NCBI GenBank assembly: GCA_017630395.1
Contig: JAGBVI010000070.1
Span: 50,382-114,381, forward strand
Source of the DNA: Paludibacteraceae bacterium
GTDB taxonomy: Bacteria > Bacteroidota > Bacteroidia > Bacteroidales > Paludibacteraceae
Direction of reading: 5' to 3'
Length of the DNA: 64,000 nt
The translations under genes were made by a program, and so were the position numbers. Shown here piece after piece: positions 9,193-19,500 of this stretch; within the stretch, counting starts at the first letter, position 1; every line of letters begins with the position of its first letter. The notes beneath the pieces were generated by a model. The model made no database searches. It saw nothing but the letters and a program-made list of their open reading frames with translations, and was not told where the DNA came from.

Positions 9193-10470
9193 ATGAAAGT
9201 AGATGTTTTGTTAGGATTACAATGGGGAGACGAGGGAAAAGGTAAGGTAGTAGATGTCCTTACTCCTGGTTATGATGTTGTTTCTCGTTTTCAAGGTGGT
9301 CCGAATGCCGGCCATACATTGGAATTCGAAGGGCAAAAGTATGTGTTGCGTTCTATTCCTTCCGGAATTTTCCAAGGAGGAAAAATTAACATCATTGGTA
9401 ATGGTGTTGTTTTGGACCCGGCGTTGTTTAAAAAAGAGGTGGAAGAGTTGGAAAAATCAGGTCATGATTTGACCAGTCGTCTTTTTATTTCTAAAAAAGC
9501 GCATTTGATTTTGCCTACTCATCGTTTATTAGATGCTGCATACGAGTCGGCTAAAGGTGATGCTAAAATCGGAACAACAGGTAAAGGTATCGGACCAACT
9601 TATACTGATAAAATAAGTAGAAATGGTTTACGTGTTGGTGACCTCTTATCTAATTTCGAAGAAAAGTATCAAAAAGCAATTGCTCGTCATAAAGAGATTT
9701 TAAGTCATTACGATTTTTCATACGATTTGTCTTCTATCGAAAAAGAGTGGATGGAGGGTGTTGAAAAATTAAAGCAATATACCTTTATTGATAGTGAGCA
9801 TGTGTTGAATGCTCTTTTGGCTGATGGTAAAAGTGTCTTGGCAGAAGGTGCTCAAGGAACTATGTTAGATGTTGATTTTGGTTCTTATCCTTTTGTTACT
9901 TCGTCTAATACAATTTGCGCCGGTGCTTGCACAGGATTGGGTATTGCACCTCGTCAAATTGGTGAAGTTTATGGTATTTTTAAGGCTTATTGTACTCGTG
10001 TAGGTGCAGGTCCTTTCCCTACAGAATTGTTTGACGAAACCGGAAAATTGATGTGTCAGTTGGGACATGAATATGGTTCAGTTACAGGTAGAGAACGTCG
10101 TTGTGGTTGGATTGATTTGGTGGCATTGAAGTATGCTGTAATGATTAATGGAGTTACTAAATTGATAATGATGAAGAGTGATGTTTTGGATGACTTTGAT
10201 ACAATAAAAGCTTGTGTTGCATATAATATCAATGGAGAAGAAACAGATGAGTTTCCTTTTGATTTGACAGAAGGTAATATAGAGCCTGTATATGTGGAAA
10301 TGAGTGGTTGGAAAACCAAAATGACTCAAATGAAAAATGAAAATGAATTTCCGGAAGAGTTTAATGCTTACTTGGATTTTCTTGAGGATTATTTGGAAAT
10401 TCCAATTAAGATCGTTTCTGTTGGTCCTGACAGAGAACAAACTATTGTTCGATACAGAGATTTTGAGTAA
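9193..10470 (+). CDS. purA: Adenylosuccinate synthetase
   Basis: GTP-dependent ligation of aspartate to IMP, the first committed step to AMP, in the cytoplasm. The 425-residue length matches the family. The P-loop-like GDEGKGK is at residues 12-18 with catalytic Asp13. NAGHTLEF (catalytic His41) follows, then TTGKGIGPTYTDKISRNGLRVGD, QGTMLDVDFGSYPFVTSSNT and the GTP-site region GRERRCGW with a C-terminal SVGPDREQTI. The ATG at 9193 begins directly with KVDVLLGLQWGDEGKGK, as expected. A strong terminator lies 10 bases beyond the stop. Confidence 0.98.
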   Translation: MKVDVLLGLQWGDEGKGKVVDVLTPGYDVVSRFQGGPNAGHTLEFEGQKYVLRSIPSGIFQGGKINIIGNGVVLDPALFKKEVEELEKSGHDLTSRLFISKKAHLILPTHRLLDAAYESAKGDAKIGTTGKGIGPTYTDKISRNGLRVGDLLSNFEEKYQKAIARHKEILSHYDFSYDLSSIEKEWMEGVEKLKQYTFIDSEHVLNALLADGKSVLAEGAQGTMLDVDFGSYPFVTSSNTICAGACTGLGIAPRQIGEVYGIFKAYCTRVGAGPFPTELFDETGKLMCQLGHEYGSVTGRERRCGWIDLVALKYAVMINGVTKLIMMKSDVLDDFDTIKACVAYNINGEETDEFPFDLTEGNIEPVYVEMSGWKTKMTQMKNENEFPEEFNAYLDFLEDYLEIPIKIVSVGPDREQTIVRYRDFE

Positions 10471-10480
10471 TTGTAATATG

Positions 10481-10510
10481 AAGAGGGTACCATCGGTACC
10501 CTCTTGTTTT
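10481..10510 (+). terminator. Rho-independent terminator after purA
   Basis: Perfect 11-bp stem AAGAGGGTACC (10481-10491) and GGTACCCTCTT (10495-10505) with a 3-base loop, followed by GTTTT. Confidence 0.93.
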
Positions 10511-10804
10511 AATGATACATAAAGAGTTATTTTGAACTTTTATGGAGTTGTTATATTCAGATGTCGTGTTCTAAATTTATTAAGGCAGGTTCTTTAAATT
10601 GGTCGAGATGATTTTGAATAGTATTTCTTCGGTTGTTTATATTTATGCCCCTTTTTGTCAAGTAAGTGAGCATAGTGAAACATGTTTCTGCTTTGCTATG
10701 GCGAAAAATGAAATACGTAAGTGAAAGAAGTGATGCAGTCATTGTAACTGGTAGAATATCAAAAAGATGAGTAAAGTAAATTCATAAGCATCCGAAAAAG
10801 ATTT

Positions 10805-11202
10805 AAGAAGTTGTTTAAATTTTATTTCGAGCCTATTTGAGAGAGATTTTTAAATCTAATTTTAATCTTCTTTTGCAGAAAATAGTGGACTATTATCAAA
10901 AAAGGAGAATAAAAATAGGTTTAAGGTGAGTACTATAAATTCACCATTTAAAATTTAAAACGTGTAAATCGCAGATTGATAAACTTTTCGGTAATTTTTG
11001 ATTTCTTTTGGCAATTTGCTGCTTGTCAGTCGGTCACAGTGCTCGCACTGCTCCTTCCTTTCGCACAGCAATTTACTCGAAATAAATTCAAAAATTCTTC
11101 GAAATGAATTTATAGAACCCACCTAAAAGAATCTCAAAGATGCCGAAAATAAGAGAGTGAAACTCTAAAATATTTTTAATAATAAAATTTAAACAGCTTC
11201 TT
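10805..11202. repeat. Family 1 inverted-repeat element interrupted by a family 2 element
   Basis: The outer ends AAGAAGTTGTTTAAATTTTATT and (as reverse complement) AAGAAGCTGTTTAAATTTTATT are inverted repeats. Internal sequence matches full copies at 16262-16454, 38433-38627 and 46937-47132. Removing the nested 10925-11123 segment leaves about 197 bp, the same size as the other copies. There is no coding capacity. Apart from the purA terminator, the rest of 10471-11292 holds no recognisable gene, though more CTATAAATT ends occur at 11225-11280. Confidence 0.8.
10925..11123. repeat. Family 2 element nested inside a family 1 copy
   Basis: About 199 bp with ends GGTGAGTACTATAAATTC and, inverted, GGTGGGTTCTATAAATTC. 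The trinucleotide TAA is found at both junctions (10922-10924 and 11124-11126), a possible target duplication. The interior has a GC-richer stretch (TCAGTCGGTCACAGTGCTCG) flanked by CAATTTGCTG and CAGCAATTTAC, which could fold as a hairpin. Confidence 0.7.
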
Positions 11203-11292
11203 ATTAGCTGCAATAGAAAATCGTAATTTATAGAAGTTGCTTTTGTAATTGGGTGTTTCTTCGTGTATTTTCTATAAATTTTGATGTATGAT

Positions 11293-11880
11293 ATGAGTAA
11301 AGGGAAATTTTTTATATTGTTAGTAATTACAATTTCACTTTGTTTGCAAAGTTGTAATGGTTTTGCTCAAACTTTGAAGGAGGTTGCACGTAAAGCGGTT
11401 ATTCAATGTTCATCTATTAATGAAAAGTTGGAAGCCAAAGAGGTTGTTGAGATGAAGGTTATAAAGATAGTTGATGGGGATACTTTTGATGGTTTGACAA
11501 AGGATTTTAAACAAGTTAGAGTGAGGTTAGCGGCCTTTGATGCTCCTGAAAAAGGACAACCATATGGGAATAATGCAAGACAAAAATTGTCTGAATTACT
11601 CTTTGGTAAAGAGGTTGTAGTAGTTATGACCGGAAAAGAACACTATTCGAGAATGATAGCTAAAGTATATACTAAAGATAGTGTTGATGTAGTTGCTGAA
11701 ATGCTTAAATCCGGTATGGGATGGCATTTTAAGCGTTTTGATAATAATCTTCTTTATCATAATATGGAAGAGGAGGCAAGGAATGCACAAGTGGGACTTT
11801 GGCATCAGGATGCGCATACACCGATTGCACCTTGGATTTGGAGAAAAATGAGTAAAGAAGAGCGAGACAAAAATCGTTAA
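11293..11880 (+). CDS. Exported thermonuclease-family nuclease, probable lipoprotein
   Basis: Hydrolyses phosphodiester bonds in DNA or RNA, by family. From ATG 11293 the 195-residue protein begins with a hydrophobic signal ending in a lipobox-like LQSC (Cys21), so it is likely anchored in an envelope membrane. TTG 11281 and ATG 11284 are less natural starts. The staphylococcal-nuclease domain spans about 53-180: VDGDTFDG (60-67), RLAAFDAPE with the metal and catalytic set Arg78, Asp83 and Glu86, and YSRMIAKVY with the second catalytic Arg120. All key residues are present, so it should be active. It stands alone, 336 bases before the first regulator. Confidence 0.88.
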   Translation: MSKGKFFILLVITISLCLQSCNGFAQTLKEVARKAVIQCSSINEKLEAKEVVEMKVIKIVDGDTFDGLTKDFKQVRVRLAAFDAPEKGQPYGNNARQKLSELLFGKEVVVVMTGKEHYSRMIAKVYTKDSVDVVAEMLKSGMGWHFKRFDNNLLYHNMEEEARNAQVGLWHQDAHTPIAPWIWRKMSKEERDKNR

Positions 11881-12216
11881 TTTAAGAATTATTTCTAACT
11901 GATTTGAAATTTTTGTTGTAGTTCTTTGTTTTGTAAGTTGCTTAGATGATTTAAACTATCAAATATAGAACATGTTTGATATTTATTTATATCAAATAAG
12001 GAGACTAATTCAAACTTTCTTTTTAGATATGAGATTTAAAAAAAATGTGTTAGTGCTACTTATTTCTATGAGAATTTTGGTTACACGTGAGATTTAACAA
12101 TTTTCCAGTAGTTTTATTTTTAAAAATTTTTTAATTTTGTAGTAGGGTATGGACGGAAGCACAAGTGTAGTTTCTCTTTATACTAAGTTTTAAAATTTTA
12201 TTTAAATATTCTCTAA
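11881..12216. other. Intergenic region with an 8-bp inverted repeat
   Basis: No gene seen. TTTGATAT (11975-11982) and ATATCAAA (11989-11996) form a perfect inverted repeat with a 6-base spacer. It could be a regulator site or a weak hairpin after the nuclease gene. TAATTTTG at 12132-12139 resembles a -7 box for the regulator at 12217, but no TTG lies at the right distance upstream. Confidence 0.4.
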
Positions 12217-15200
12217 ATGTTGCATTTTAAGAGATTCTTATTGATAATTTTTATTCTGATTTTCCATCTATCTAATGCTGTAGATAGAGTGGATGTGTCA
12301 ACGTTTCGCAATTATACATCTGATAATGGTTTAAGTTGTAATTATGTGCATTCGTTTACGCAAGATTCAAAAGGATTTATATGGGTCGCTACTGAGTTAG
12401 GTTTGAATCGTTTTGATGGAATTAACTTTAAACATTACTTATTGGATAAATACCCATCCATGTTTCGTAATGATATATTGCATTTGTCGACTTTGCCTGA
12501 TGGGAGAGTTGCAGTTGCGGGTAACAATGGATTGGTTTTAGCGTATAATGAAGATACTGATGAATTTGAAGATTTAAAGCCCTTAGAGTTTGATAGTTCT
12601 TACTATAAAGGAATAACAGGTTTTCATAAAACGAATGAAGATTCTCTTGTTATTTCTACATCAGGAGGAATCTATTTTTGGAATACAGCCTTAAATCGTT
12701 TTGATGGTAATTGTGCGATATCTGATTCTTCTCAATCAATATATTCAACCGCAGTTTATGAAGATAAATTTGCCCGTTTTTGGTTGGCGTCAGGAGATGA
12801 TTTGGTCTTGTTGGACTCTATAGGGAAACGTTGTATTTTGAAATTTGATTTTAAGCAGTTAGATGCAGCGATTAGTGGTTTCATAGCAATAAATGATAGT
12901 TCTTTTTTAGTGATCTCTTCAGAAGGATGTTTTTGGAAGTTTATTTTAGATTCCAATGGAGATATCCTCTCTTGTAAAAAAGAACAAATGCCTTTTAAAG
13001 AAGTTACTTCGTGGTTGAAAGTTGAAAATGGGGAGTATTGGTTTGGAACTTCCAGTTATGGTTTGTGGAGATGTACTTATGTTGATGGTAAATATGTTTA
13101 TGCCAAAATGCTTGTACCCAACAGGGAATTAGATTCATTACGAAAAATACATGCTCTTTTTAAGGATAAATTTGGTAATGTTTGGATAGGTACCCAAAAT
13201 TCAGGTATTTGGAGATTTGGAAATTCATATGGTCCCAGTTCTTTACATTCGTTGGAGTTGGGATTTCCTGAGGTTGACGTGACTTCTTTCGTGCAGTTAG
13301 AAGATGGATTGGTGGCTGTAGCTTCTGATGGTCATGGTATTTTTGTGGTTGACTCTATGTTTCAACAACAGAAAAGAATGGAGGTAGCTCAAGGATTAAC
13401 TAGTAATAATGTTTTATCCATGAGTAAAAGTTCAAATGGTTTTTTATGGGTTGTTTTTTGGGGAGGAGAAACGTGTTTGGTTAATCCATTAACGGATGAA
13501 ATTATTAAAATTAACTATAATGGAATTTCGGACCCTATATATAATACAAAAGCAGTTAAAGAATTTTCAAATGGAGAAGTTTGGGTGGGAACTTCAGGAG
13601 ATGGTGTTTATGCGAGAGATTTAGATGGGAATTGGAAACGTATAATCCTTTCTGATGAAAATCAGTTCAAAAGAAGAGACTTATGGGTGGAAGATTTTGG
13701 TGAATCAAAACAGGGAATCCGTTGGGTGATAACCTCCCGTACTGTGTGGAGAGTTGAGAACGACAAAATTACGTCTGTATATCCGGATGTAGAATTAACG
13801 CAGTCACAGAGATTGTTTTTGATGTATCAAGCGGAGTGTGATGATGAAGGTAATTTGTATGTTGTAACTACTCAGGGAATCCTTCGTTTTCAGTCTGATG
13901 GAAAGTCTTATGAATGGCTTGATTTTTTGCCGAAAGGTTCATATGTTTCTATTTTGCGAGATTCTTATGGGGCATTTTGGGTTAGTGGATCTAATGGTAT
14001 CATTTCATTTGATCCCAAATTAAAAATCTACAAAAATGTAATTTTGTCCGGTCGTGAGGGGCGAAACAATTATTATACTTGTCGCTCGTCATTTATGGAT
14101 AATGATGGGTTAATAAGTTTTGGTGGTTCGGATGGATTTATTGTTTTCGATCCTGCTTTAGTACAAGATGTTCAGCATATTGCCAATCTTACTTTAGCGG
14201 ATTTATACATTCATGGTAAGAAGATTAAACCCTATTCTGATATTCTTCCGAAGCCACTTCGTATGATGAACAAGTTGGAATTGGAACACGATGAAACCAA
14301 TATTGTTATTGAGATTGACATGGTGGATTTTGTAGGGTTGAATAGCGTTCAAATTTTATATAAGCTAAGTGAAGTAGATAAAGGTTGGGTGGATTTGGGA
14401 ACAAAACGACAAATCTCATTTTCTCATATTCCGGAAGGAAATCATCTTTTGGAGATTGAAGTTAAGAGAGCCGGAGTAGTTTGTGACGAGCATAAGATTG
14501 TCTTACCGATAGAAGTTTTCCCACCATGGTGGACTTCTTTTTGGTTTCAATTACTTGTTATTGTTGTATTATTTTTGATTTGTTGGTGGTTTATATATTC
14601 TTATTTAAGACGAGTTGAACATCAACGTAATTTATTACAGCAACGTGTCAAGGAGCGTACAAAGGAGTTGAGAGAGATTAATTTGATTTTAGATTCTAAA
14701 CAGAAGTTGTTAGTACAAAGAAATGTTGATTTAGAGCAAGCTTTGGAAGAGAAAGATTTATTGATTTCCCTAATTGCTCACGACTTGAAAAATCCTATGT
14801 TTGCTATTGTCGGAGCCTTAGATACGGTTTTGAGAAGAAAAGGTTCATTAGAGGATTGTCGTTCGACGCTCAGAGATATTCACTCTTCTGCATTTAATCT
14901 TCAAACTATTATGGTACGCATTATAGAGTGGGTTAAAGGTAGAAGTTCGAAGATTGATTGCACCTTAGAAGATGTTGATTTTGGTGATATTGTAAAAGAT
15001 GTTTTAGTTTTGTTCAGAAGTTTATTGGAAAGAAAATCAATAAAAGTAAATTTTGAATCGCAAATTGAAAACTACGCAGTTGTAGATTTACGAATGGCAG
15101 AATCTATTGTTAGAAATTTGCTATCTAATGCCATTAAATATAGTTCTGAAGGAGGCCGTATTGACATTAAAGTATCTCAGGATGAAGATTACATTAAATT

Positions 15201-16233
15201 GTCTGTTAGAGATTACGGAGTTGGTATGAGTGCCGAAACCATTAATCGGTTATTGAATGAAGATAAACAAATATCTACTCTAGGAACATGTAACGAACAA
15301 GGCTCAGGTTTGGGATTCCAAATTGTAAAAGAGTTTGTCGGAAAATTGAATGGTAAATTACGCATTCTAAGTGCAAACGGAGAAGGGAGTGAAATTGAGA
15401 TAATGTTTGTTAAATCTCAGAATGAACTTAAAAAGAATGAAAAGCAGGAGTTGGGGTTGTCGTATGTTAATTATTCTTTGGACAAAGAGAGCTATTCGGG
15501 AAGTATGGTTTTGCTGGTGGATGATGATCATTTAACTTTGGAGTATGTCAGGAGTTTATTGATTCCATATGTCCACGTTAAAGTGGCAACCAATGGTGTA
15601 GAGGCATTAGATTTGGCATTTAAAATTAATCCGGATATAATTCTATCGGATGTAGATATGCCGCTAATGGATGGTATTCAATTGTTGAAAGAGGTGAGAA
15701 ATGTAACCACTTTTAAATCGATACCATTTATCTTTTTGTCTGCTAAAGACGAGGATAAAGTTCGTTTTGTCGGTTTGTCATATGGAGCTTTGGATTATAT
15801 AACTAAACCATTTAAAGAGGAAGAGTTGATAATGAAACTATTTAACTTGTTGGATTTTAAACGAAAACAACAACAACAGTTTTTGTTAAATAGTCTCAAA
15901 GAAGAAGTGGTGGTTGAAGAATTGGATCCGCTGTTGAAAAAATTAATGACTTTCATTTCGGAAAATTATAGTAATTCAGAACTGTCTTTGGATGAGTTAG
16001 CCTCGGAAATGTCTATGAGTAAGTCAACATTATCCCGTAGATTAAAGGCTATAATGGATAAAACTCCGATTGAAATCTTGGTGGAATATCGTTTATATAA
16101 GTCTAGAGATTTGTTGAAAAATAGTAAAGATACGATTGCAGAGATAGCTCAGAAAGTAGGATTTAATGACCCTTTATATTTTAGCAAAAAGTATAAAGCA
16201 TTTTTTGGGTATTCTCCATCTGAAAATAGGTAG
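12217..16233 (+). CDS. Hybrid two-component system regulator (propeller sensor, kinase, receiver, AraC output)
   Basis: One-protein signalling system, known in Bacteroidota mainly for sensing oligosaccharides and switching on utilisation loci. Of 1338 residues, 1-21 are a signal peptide. Residues 30-650 are periplasmic propeller repeats (for example KGFIWVATELGLNRFDG and FGNVWIGTQNSGIWRF). A Y_Y_Y domain lies at about 690-765 and a membrane segment at 772-797. The kinase has phospho-acceptor His855 (LIAHDLKNP), N-box NLLSNAIKY (967) and G-boxes DYGVGM (999) and GSGLGF (1029). The receiver has phospho-acceptor Asp1145 and Lys1197. An AraC helix-turn-helix occupies about 1257-1338. All catalytic residues are intact. 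No SusC/SusD pair is adjacent, so the target is unknown. Confidence 0.95.
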   Translation: MLHFKRFLLIIFILIFHLSNAVDRVDVSTFRNYTSDNGLSCNYVHSFTQDSKGFIWVATELGLNRFDGINFKHYLLDKYPSMFRNDILHLSTLPDGRVAVAGNNGLVLAYNEDTDEFEDLKPLEFDSSYYKGITGFHKTNEDSLVISTSGGIYFWNTALNRFDGNCAISDSSQSIYSTAVYEDKFARFWLASGDDLVLLDSIGKRCILKFDFKQLDAAISGFIAINDSSFLVISSEGCFWKFILDSNGDILSCKKEQMPFKEVTSWLKVENGEYWFGTSSYGLWRCTYVDGKYVYAKMLVPNRELDSLRKIHALFKDKFGNVWIGTQNSGIWRFGNSYGPSSLHSLELGFPEVDVTSFVQLEDGLVAVASDGHGIFVVDSMFQQQKRMEVAQGLTSNNVLSMSKSSNGFLWVVFWGGETCLVNPLTDEIIKINYNGISDPIYNTKAVKEFSNGEVWVGTSGDGVYARDLDGNWKRIILSDENQFKRRDLWVEDFGESKQGIRWVITSRTVWRVENDKITSVYPDVELTQSQRLFLMYQAECDDEGNLYVVTTQGILRFQSDGKSYEWLDFLPKGSYVSILRDSYGAFWVSGSNGIISFDPKLKIYKNVILSGREGRNNYYTCRSSFMDNDGLISFGGSDGFIVFDPALVQDVQHIANLTLADLYIHGKKIKPYSDILPKPLRMMNKLELEHDETNIVIEIDMVDFVGLNSVQILYKLSEVDKGWVDLGTKRQISFSHIPEGNHLLEIEVKRAGVVCDEHKIVLPIEVFPPWWTSFWFQLLVIVVLFLICWWFIYSYLRRVEHQRNLLQQRVKERTKELREINLILDSKQKLLVQRNVDLEQALEEKDLLISLIAHDLKNPMFAIVGALDTVLRRKGSLEDCRSTLRDIHSSAFNLQTIMVRIIEWVKGRSSKIDCTLEDVDFGDIVKDVLVLFRSLLERKSIKVNFESQIENYAVVDLRMAESIVRNLLSNAIKYSSEGGRIDIKVSQDEDYIKLSVRDYGVGMSAETINRLLNEDKQISTLGTCNEQGSGLGFQIVKEFVGKLNGKLRILSANGEGSEIEIMFVKSQNELKKNEKQELGLSYVNYSLDKESYSGSMVLLVDDDHLTLEYVRSLLIPYVHVKVATNGVEALDLAFKINPDIILSDVDMPLMDGIQLLKEVRNVTTFKSIPFIFLSAKDEDKVRFVGLSYGALDYITKPFKEEELIMKLFNLLDFKRKQQQQFLLNSLKEEVVVEELDPLLKKLMTFISENYSNSELSLDELASEMSMSKSTLSRRLKAIMDKTPIEILVEYRLYKSRDLLKNSKDTIAEIAQKVGFNDPLYFSKKYKAFFGYSPSENR

Positions 16234-16261
16234 ATAAGTTCTCTTTTTTTCTGTAAAATTT

Positions 16262-16454
16262 AAGAAGCTGATTAAATTTTATTATAAAATTGATTTTGAG
16301 TTTCACTCTCTTTTTTCGGCATCTTTGAAGCGCTTTATAAGCTGTTTTTTACTTTTTTTTTTGATAATAGTCCACTATTAACTTCAAAAGAATAATAAAA
16401 ATAATCTTAAAAATCACTCTCAAATATGCTCGAAATAAAATTTAAACAACTCCT
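16262..16454. repeat. Family 1 inverted-repeat element
   Basis: A 193-bp copy, opposite in orientation to the copies at 10805 and 38433. It starts AAGAAGCTGATTAAATTTTATT and ends AATAAAATTTAAACAACTCCT. It sits 28 bases after the stop of the first regulator and fills most of the 319-base gap before the second; no gene is seen in that gap. Confidence 0.78.
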
Positions 16455-16552
16455 AAATAGCTTCTTAAAATGTTGCTCATAAATTAATTATTTGATAATT
16501 ATGTTTTTTATTGTTTAAATTTTACTATCTTTCCGCTCTAAAGTTTAAATCT

Positions 16553-19500
16553 ATGTTTAGGAAGGTTGGCATATTGATTTTGATAACTCTTTTTTTATCT
16601 ATTGGTCATGCAACATTGTATGCTCAAAAAGAGGTGCGTTTTGATCAACTTTCTGTTTCTCAAGGTTTATCATCTAATTTGGTTCATTCCATAGCTCAAG
16701 ATTCTATGGGTTTTATGTGGTTTGGAACAGGTTCAGGTCTTAATCGTTACGATGGAAAAATATGCAAAAGGTTTCTAAAATCTCAATATCCTTCACTTTT
16801 GCGTAACGACGTTCGTACACTTTATACCTTTTCGGATGGTACAGTTGTAATGGGTAGTTTTTTTGGTTGTGTGTTGCAATATGACCCTAAAAAGGAAGAG
16901 TTTTCCAATTTGAAACCAACTGATTTTGATAGTACATACTACAAGCAAATTGTGAGTTTTTCCGAAACAAAAAACGGTGATAAATATCTTAATACTTCAA
17001 GCGGATTTTATTTGTATGATTCGCAAGAGAAGCGTTTTTGCAACCGGTTCCCTGCTTATTCTCGCATAAAAGATACTTACATATTGTCTTTATATGAGGA
17101 TAATTTTGATCGGTTTTGGATATGTTCTTTCAATTCTGTGATAGTAATTGATAAAGTAGGGAATGAAATATATCGTTTCGACCTCTCTAATGGAGGAAAT
17201 AAACAAACTGCAACAAGTAAATTTACTATTTTATCAGATTCTCATATTTTGGTTTCATGTTTCTCCGATCTTATTCATTCGTTTGAATTAGATTCGCAAG
17301 GAAATATTGCAAAATTTACTGAGATTAAAGTTCCATTTTCCGGTTTAAATAATATTATGAGGGATAGAAATGGGCATTTTTGGTATACTTCTGATGGATT
17401 TGGTTTGTGGTATTCAGAGGATTTTCCAACCTCTAAAGAGGATCTTGTAAAGGTGGTTTCTGTTGGTGAGAAAAAGTTGGATTTTAGTAAGATATATTGT
17501 ATAATGGAGTCGGATAATGGTGATATTTGGATTGGTACGCAAGCAGAAGGAGCCTTAAAATTTAATCCGAATGCAGAAGAGTCGGTTGTTTTTTCAAACT
17601 ATCTTGCTTACCCTTATAGAATAAGTTCGTCTTTTACAGAAACACCTGATGGTCAGTTGTATGTAGCATCCGATGGAGAGGGATTTTGTAGAATGAATCC
17701 GGAACGCATGGAGTATCGTTTGTTTAGTGAAAAAGATGGTTTAACTAACAAAAATGTCGTTGAGATAGACGCAGATAAAAACGGAGATATTTGGGTTGCC
17801 ACATGGGGTGGAGGAGTATATCGTTATTCTCCTAAAAAAGATAAAATTGAAAAGGTGACATTTTCTCCGCTAAATTCTAATCTAAATTGTTTTATTTCAA
17901 TATCAACAACAAGTAATGGAGAAGTATGGGCTTCTTCAGGTGGAGATGGTTTGTATGTTAGAGATACTTTGGGGCGTTGGCATAAGATAGTACTTAGTTT
18001 CTCTCCGGGAGAAGATGATATGTGGCCAAGTGGAGTTGTTGAAGGAAAACAAGACATTCGGTGGGTAAATACATCTCGTTCATTATGGTGGATAAAAGGA
18101 GAAGAGTCTCGGCCTCTTATGGGTGATTTTTCTAAACAAATGACTCACACCCCAATTTCAATAAATAATATGATGTGTGATGATGAGTATAACTTGTGGG
18201 TAGCTACCAATCAGGGGTTGTTGCGTTTCTCTCCCGATGGAACTAAGCTGGACACTATTAAAACTGTACCTATACAAGAATATACGTCAGTTGCATTTGA
18301 TGGAAAAAATAACATGGTGGTAACATCATCATCTGATATTTATTATGTTGATTGTAAAACATTTGAAGCGCAGAGATTTTTATATGATTTTAGTTCTATA
18401 GGATTGTCTGGGTTCAATTTACAAGGGAACTATATTTCCTCATCAGGAGTTTTGTTTTGTTCTACTTCTAATGGATTTGTAATGATTAAGCCGGAAGAAG
18501 AAAATCAGCAAGATTCACTTCGCTATTTATCAATATCTTCTGTACATATCCAGAAGAATCCTTTGGCTAAATGTGCGGATTATTGTGAGTGGAATGAGAA
18601 GGGCGATTTATCTCAAATAACTCTTCCCTATAATTTGGCAGAATTGTCTTTATGTATTGATTTAGTTGATTATTCAAAGCATACGCCTGAACTTAATTAT
18701 CGTTTAATAGGGTTGACAGATAAGTGGGATAAGGTTGACCATAATAGAACTATCTATTTCCCATATTTGCCACCAGGTGATTATGTTTTGGAGATTCAAT
18801 CCTATAAAAAGGGAAATGGTAAATACTATGCTCTATATACATTGCCGATTGTTGTAACACCACCTTGGTGGCAAACTTGGTGGTTCCGCCTTTTATTCGT
18901 TTCTGTTTTGGCTTTAATTATTGGTTCATTTTTGTATTTGCGTTTTAGACGTTTGTTAAAGCAAAAAGTAATGTTAGAACAAATGGTGAAAGAGCGAACA
19001 AAGGAGTTAGATGAGAAGAATGTATTGATAGAGTCTCAGAACGAAGAATTGAAGCAAGTTTTATTTGACAAAGATAGATTGATTTCTGTATTGGCACACG
19101 ATTTAAAGAACCCAATGTTTGCAATTGTTGGAGCCTTAGAAGGTTGGTTGAAACGAGAAGCTGATTTAGGAAAAGAAGAGCGAAGAGGTATTATATCGAG
19201 TGCATTGAGTTCTGCACAGTCCCTTCAAGATGAGTTGATACGTTTGTTGGAATGGGCGAGAGCAAAAAGTGAGAAGATAGAGTGTACTCCTCAGTCATTG
19301 GATCTTCGTTCCTCCTTGCAGAATGTGGTCTCTTTATTGTCCGGAGTTATTAATAAAAAGAATTTGCATTTTACAACCAACTTAAATATAGAGCATTGTG
19401 TTGTTGTTGACCCTAGAATGTTGAGGGCAATTTTGAGGAATATATTAAACAATGCGATTAAATTTACTCATTCCGGAGGTGATATATCTGTAACGGCATG

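Noticed and set aside
10557-10742. Minus-strand 61-residue open frame after purA
   Set aside because: No start context, promoter or recognisable sequence; it lies in repeat-rich intergenic DNA.
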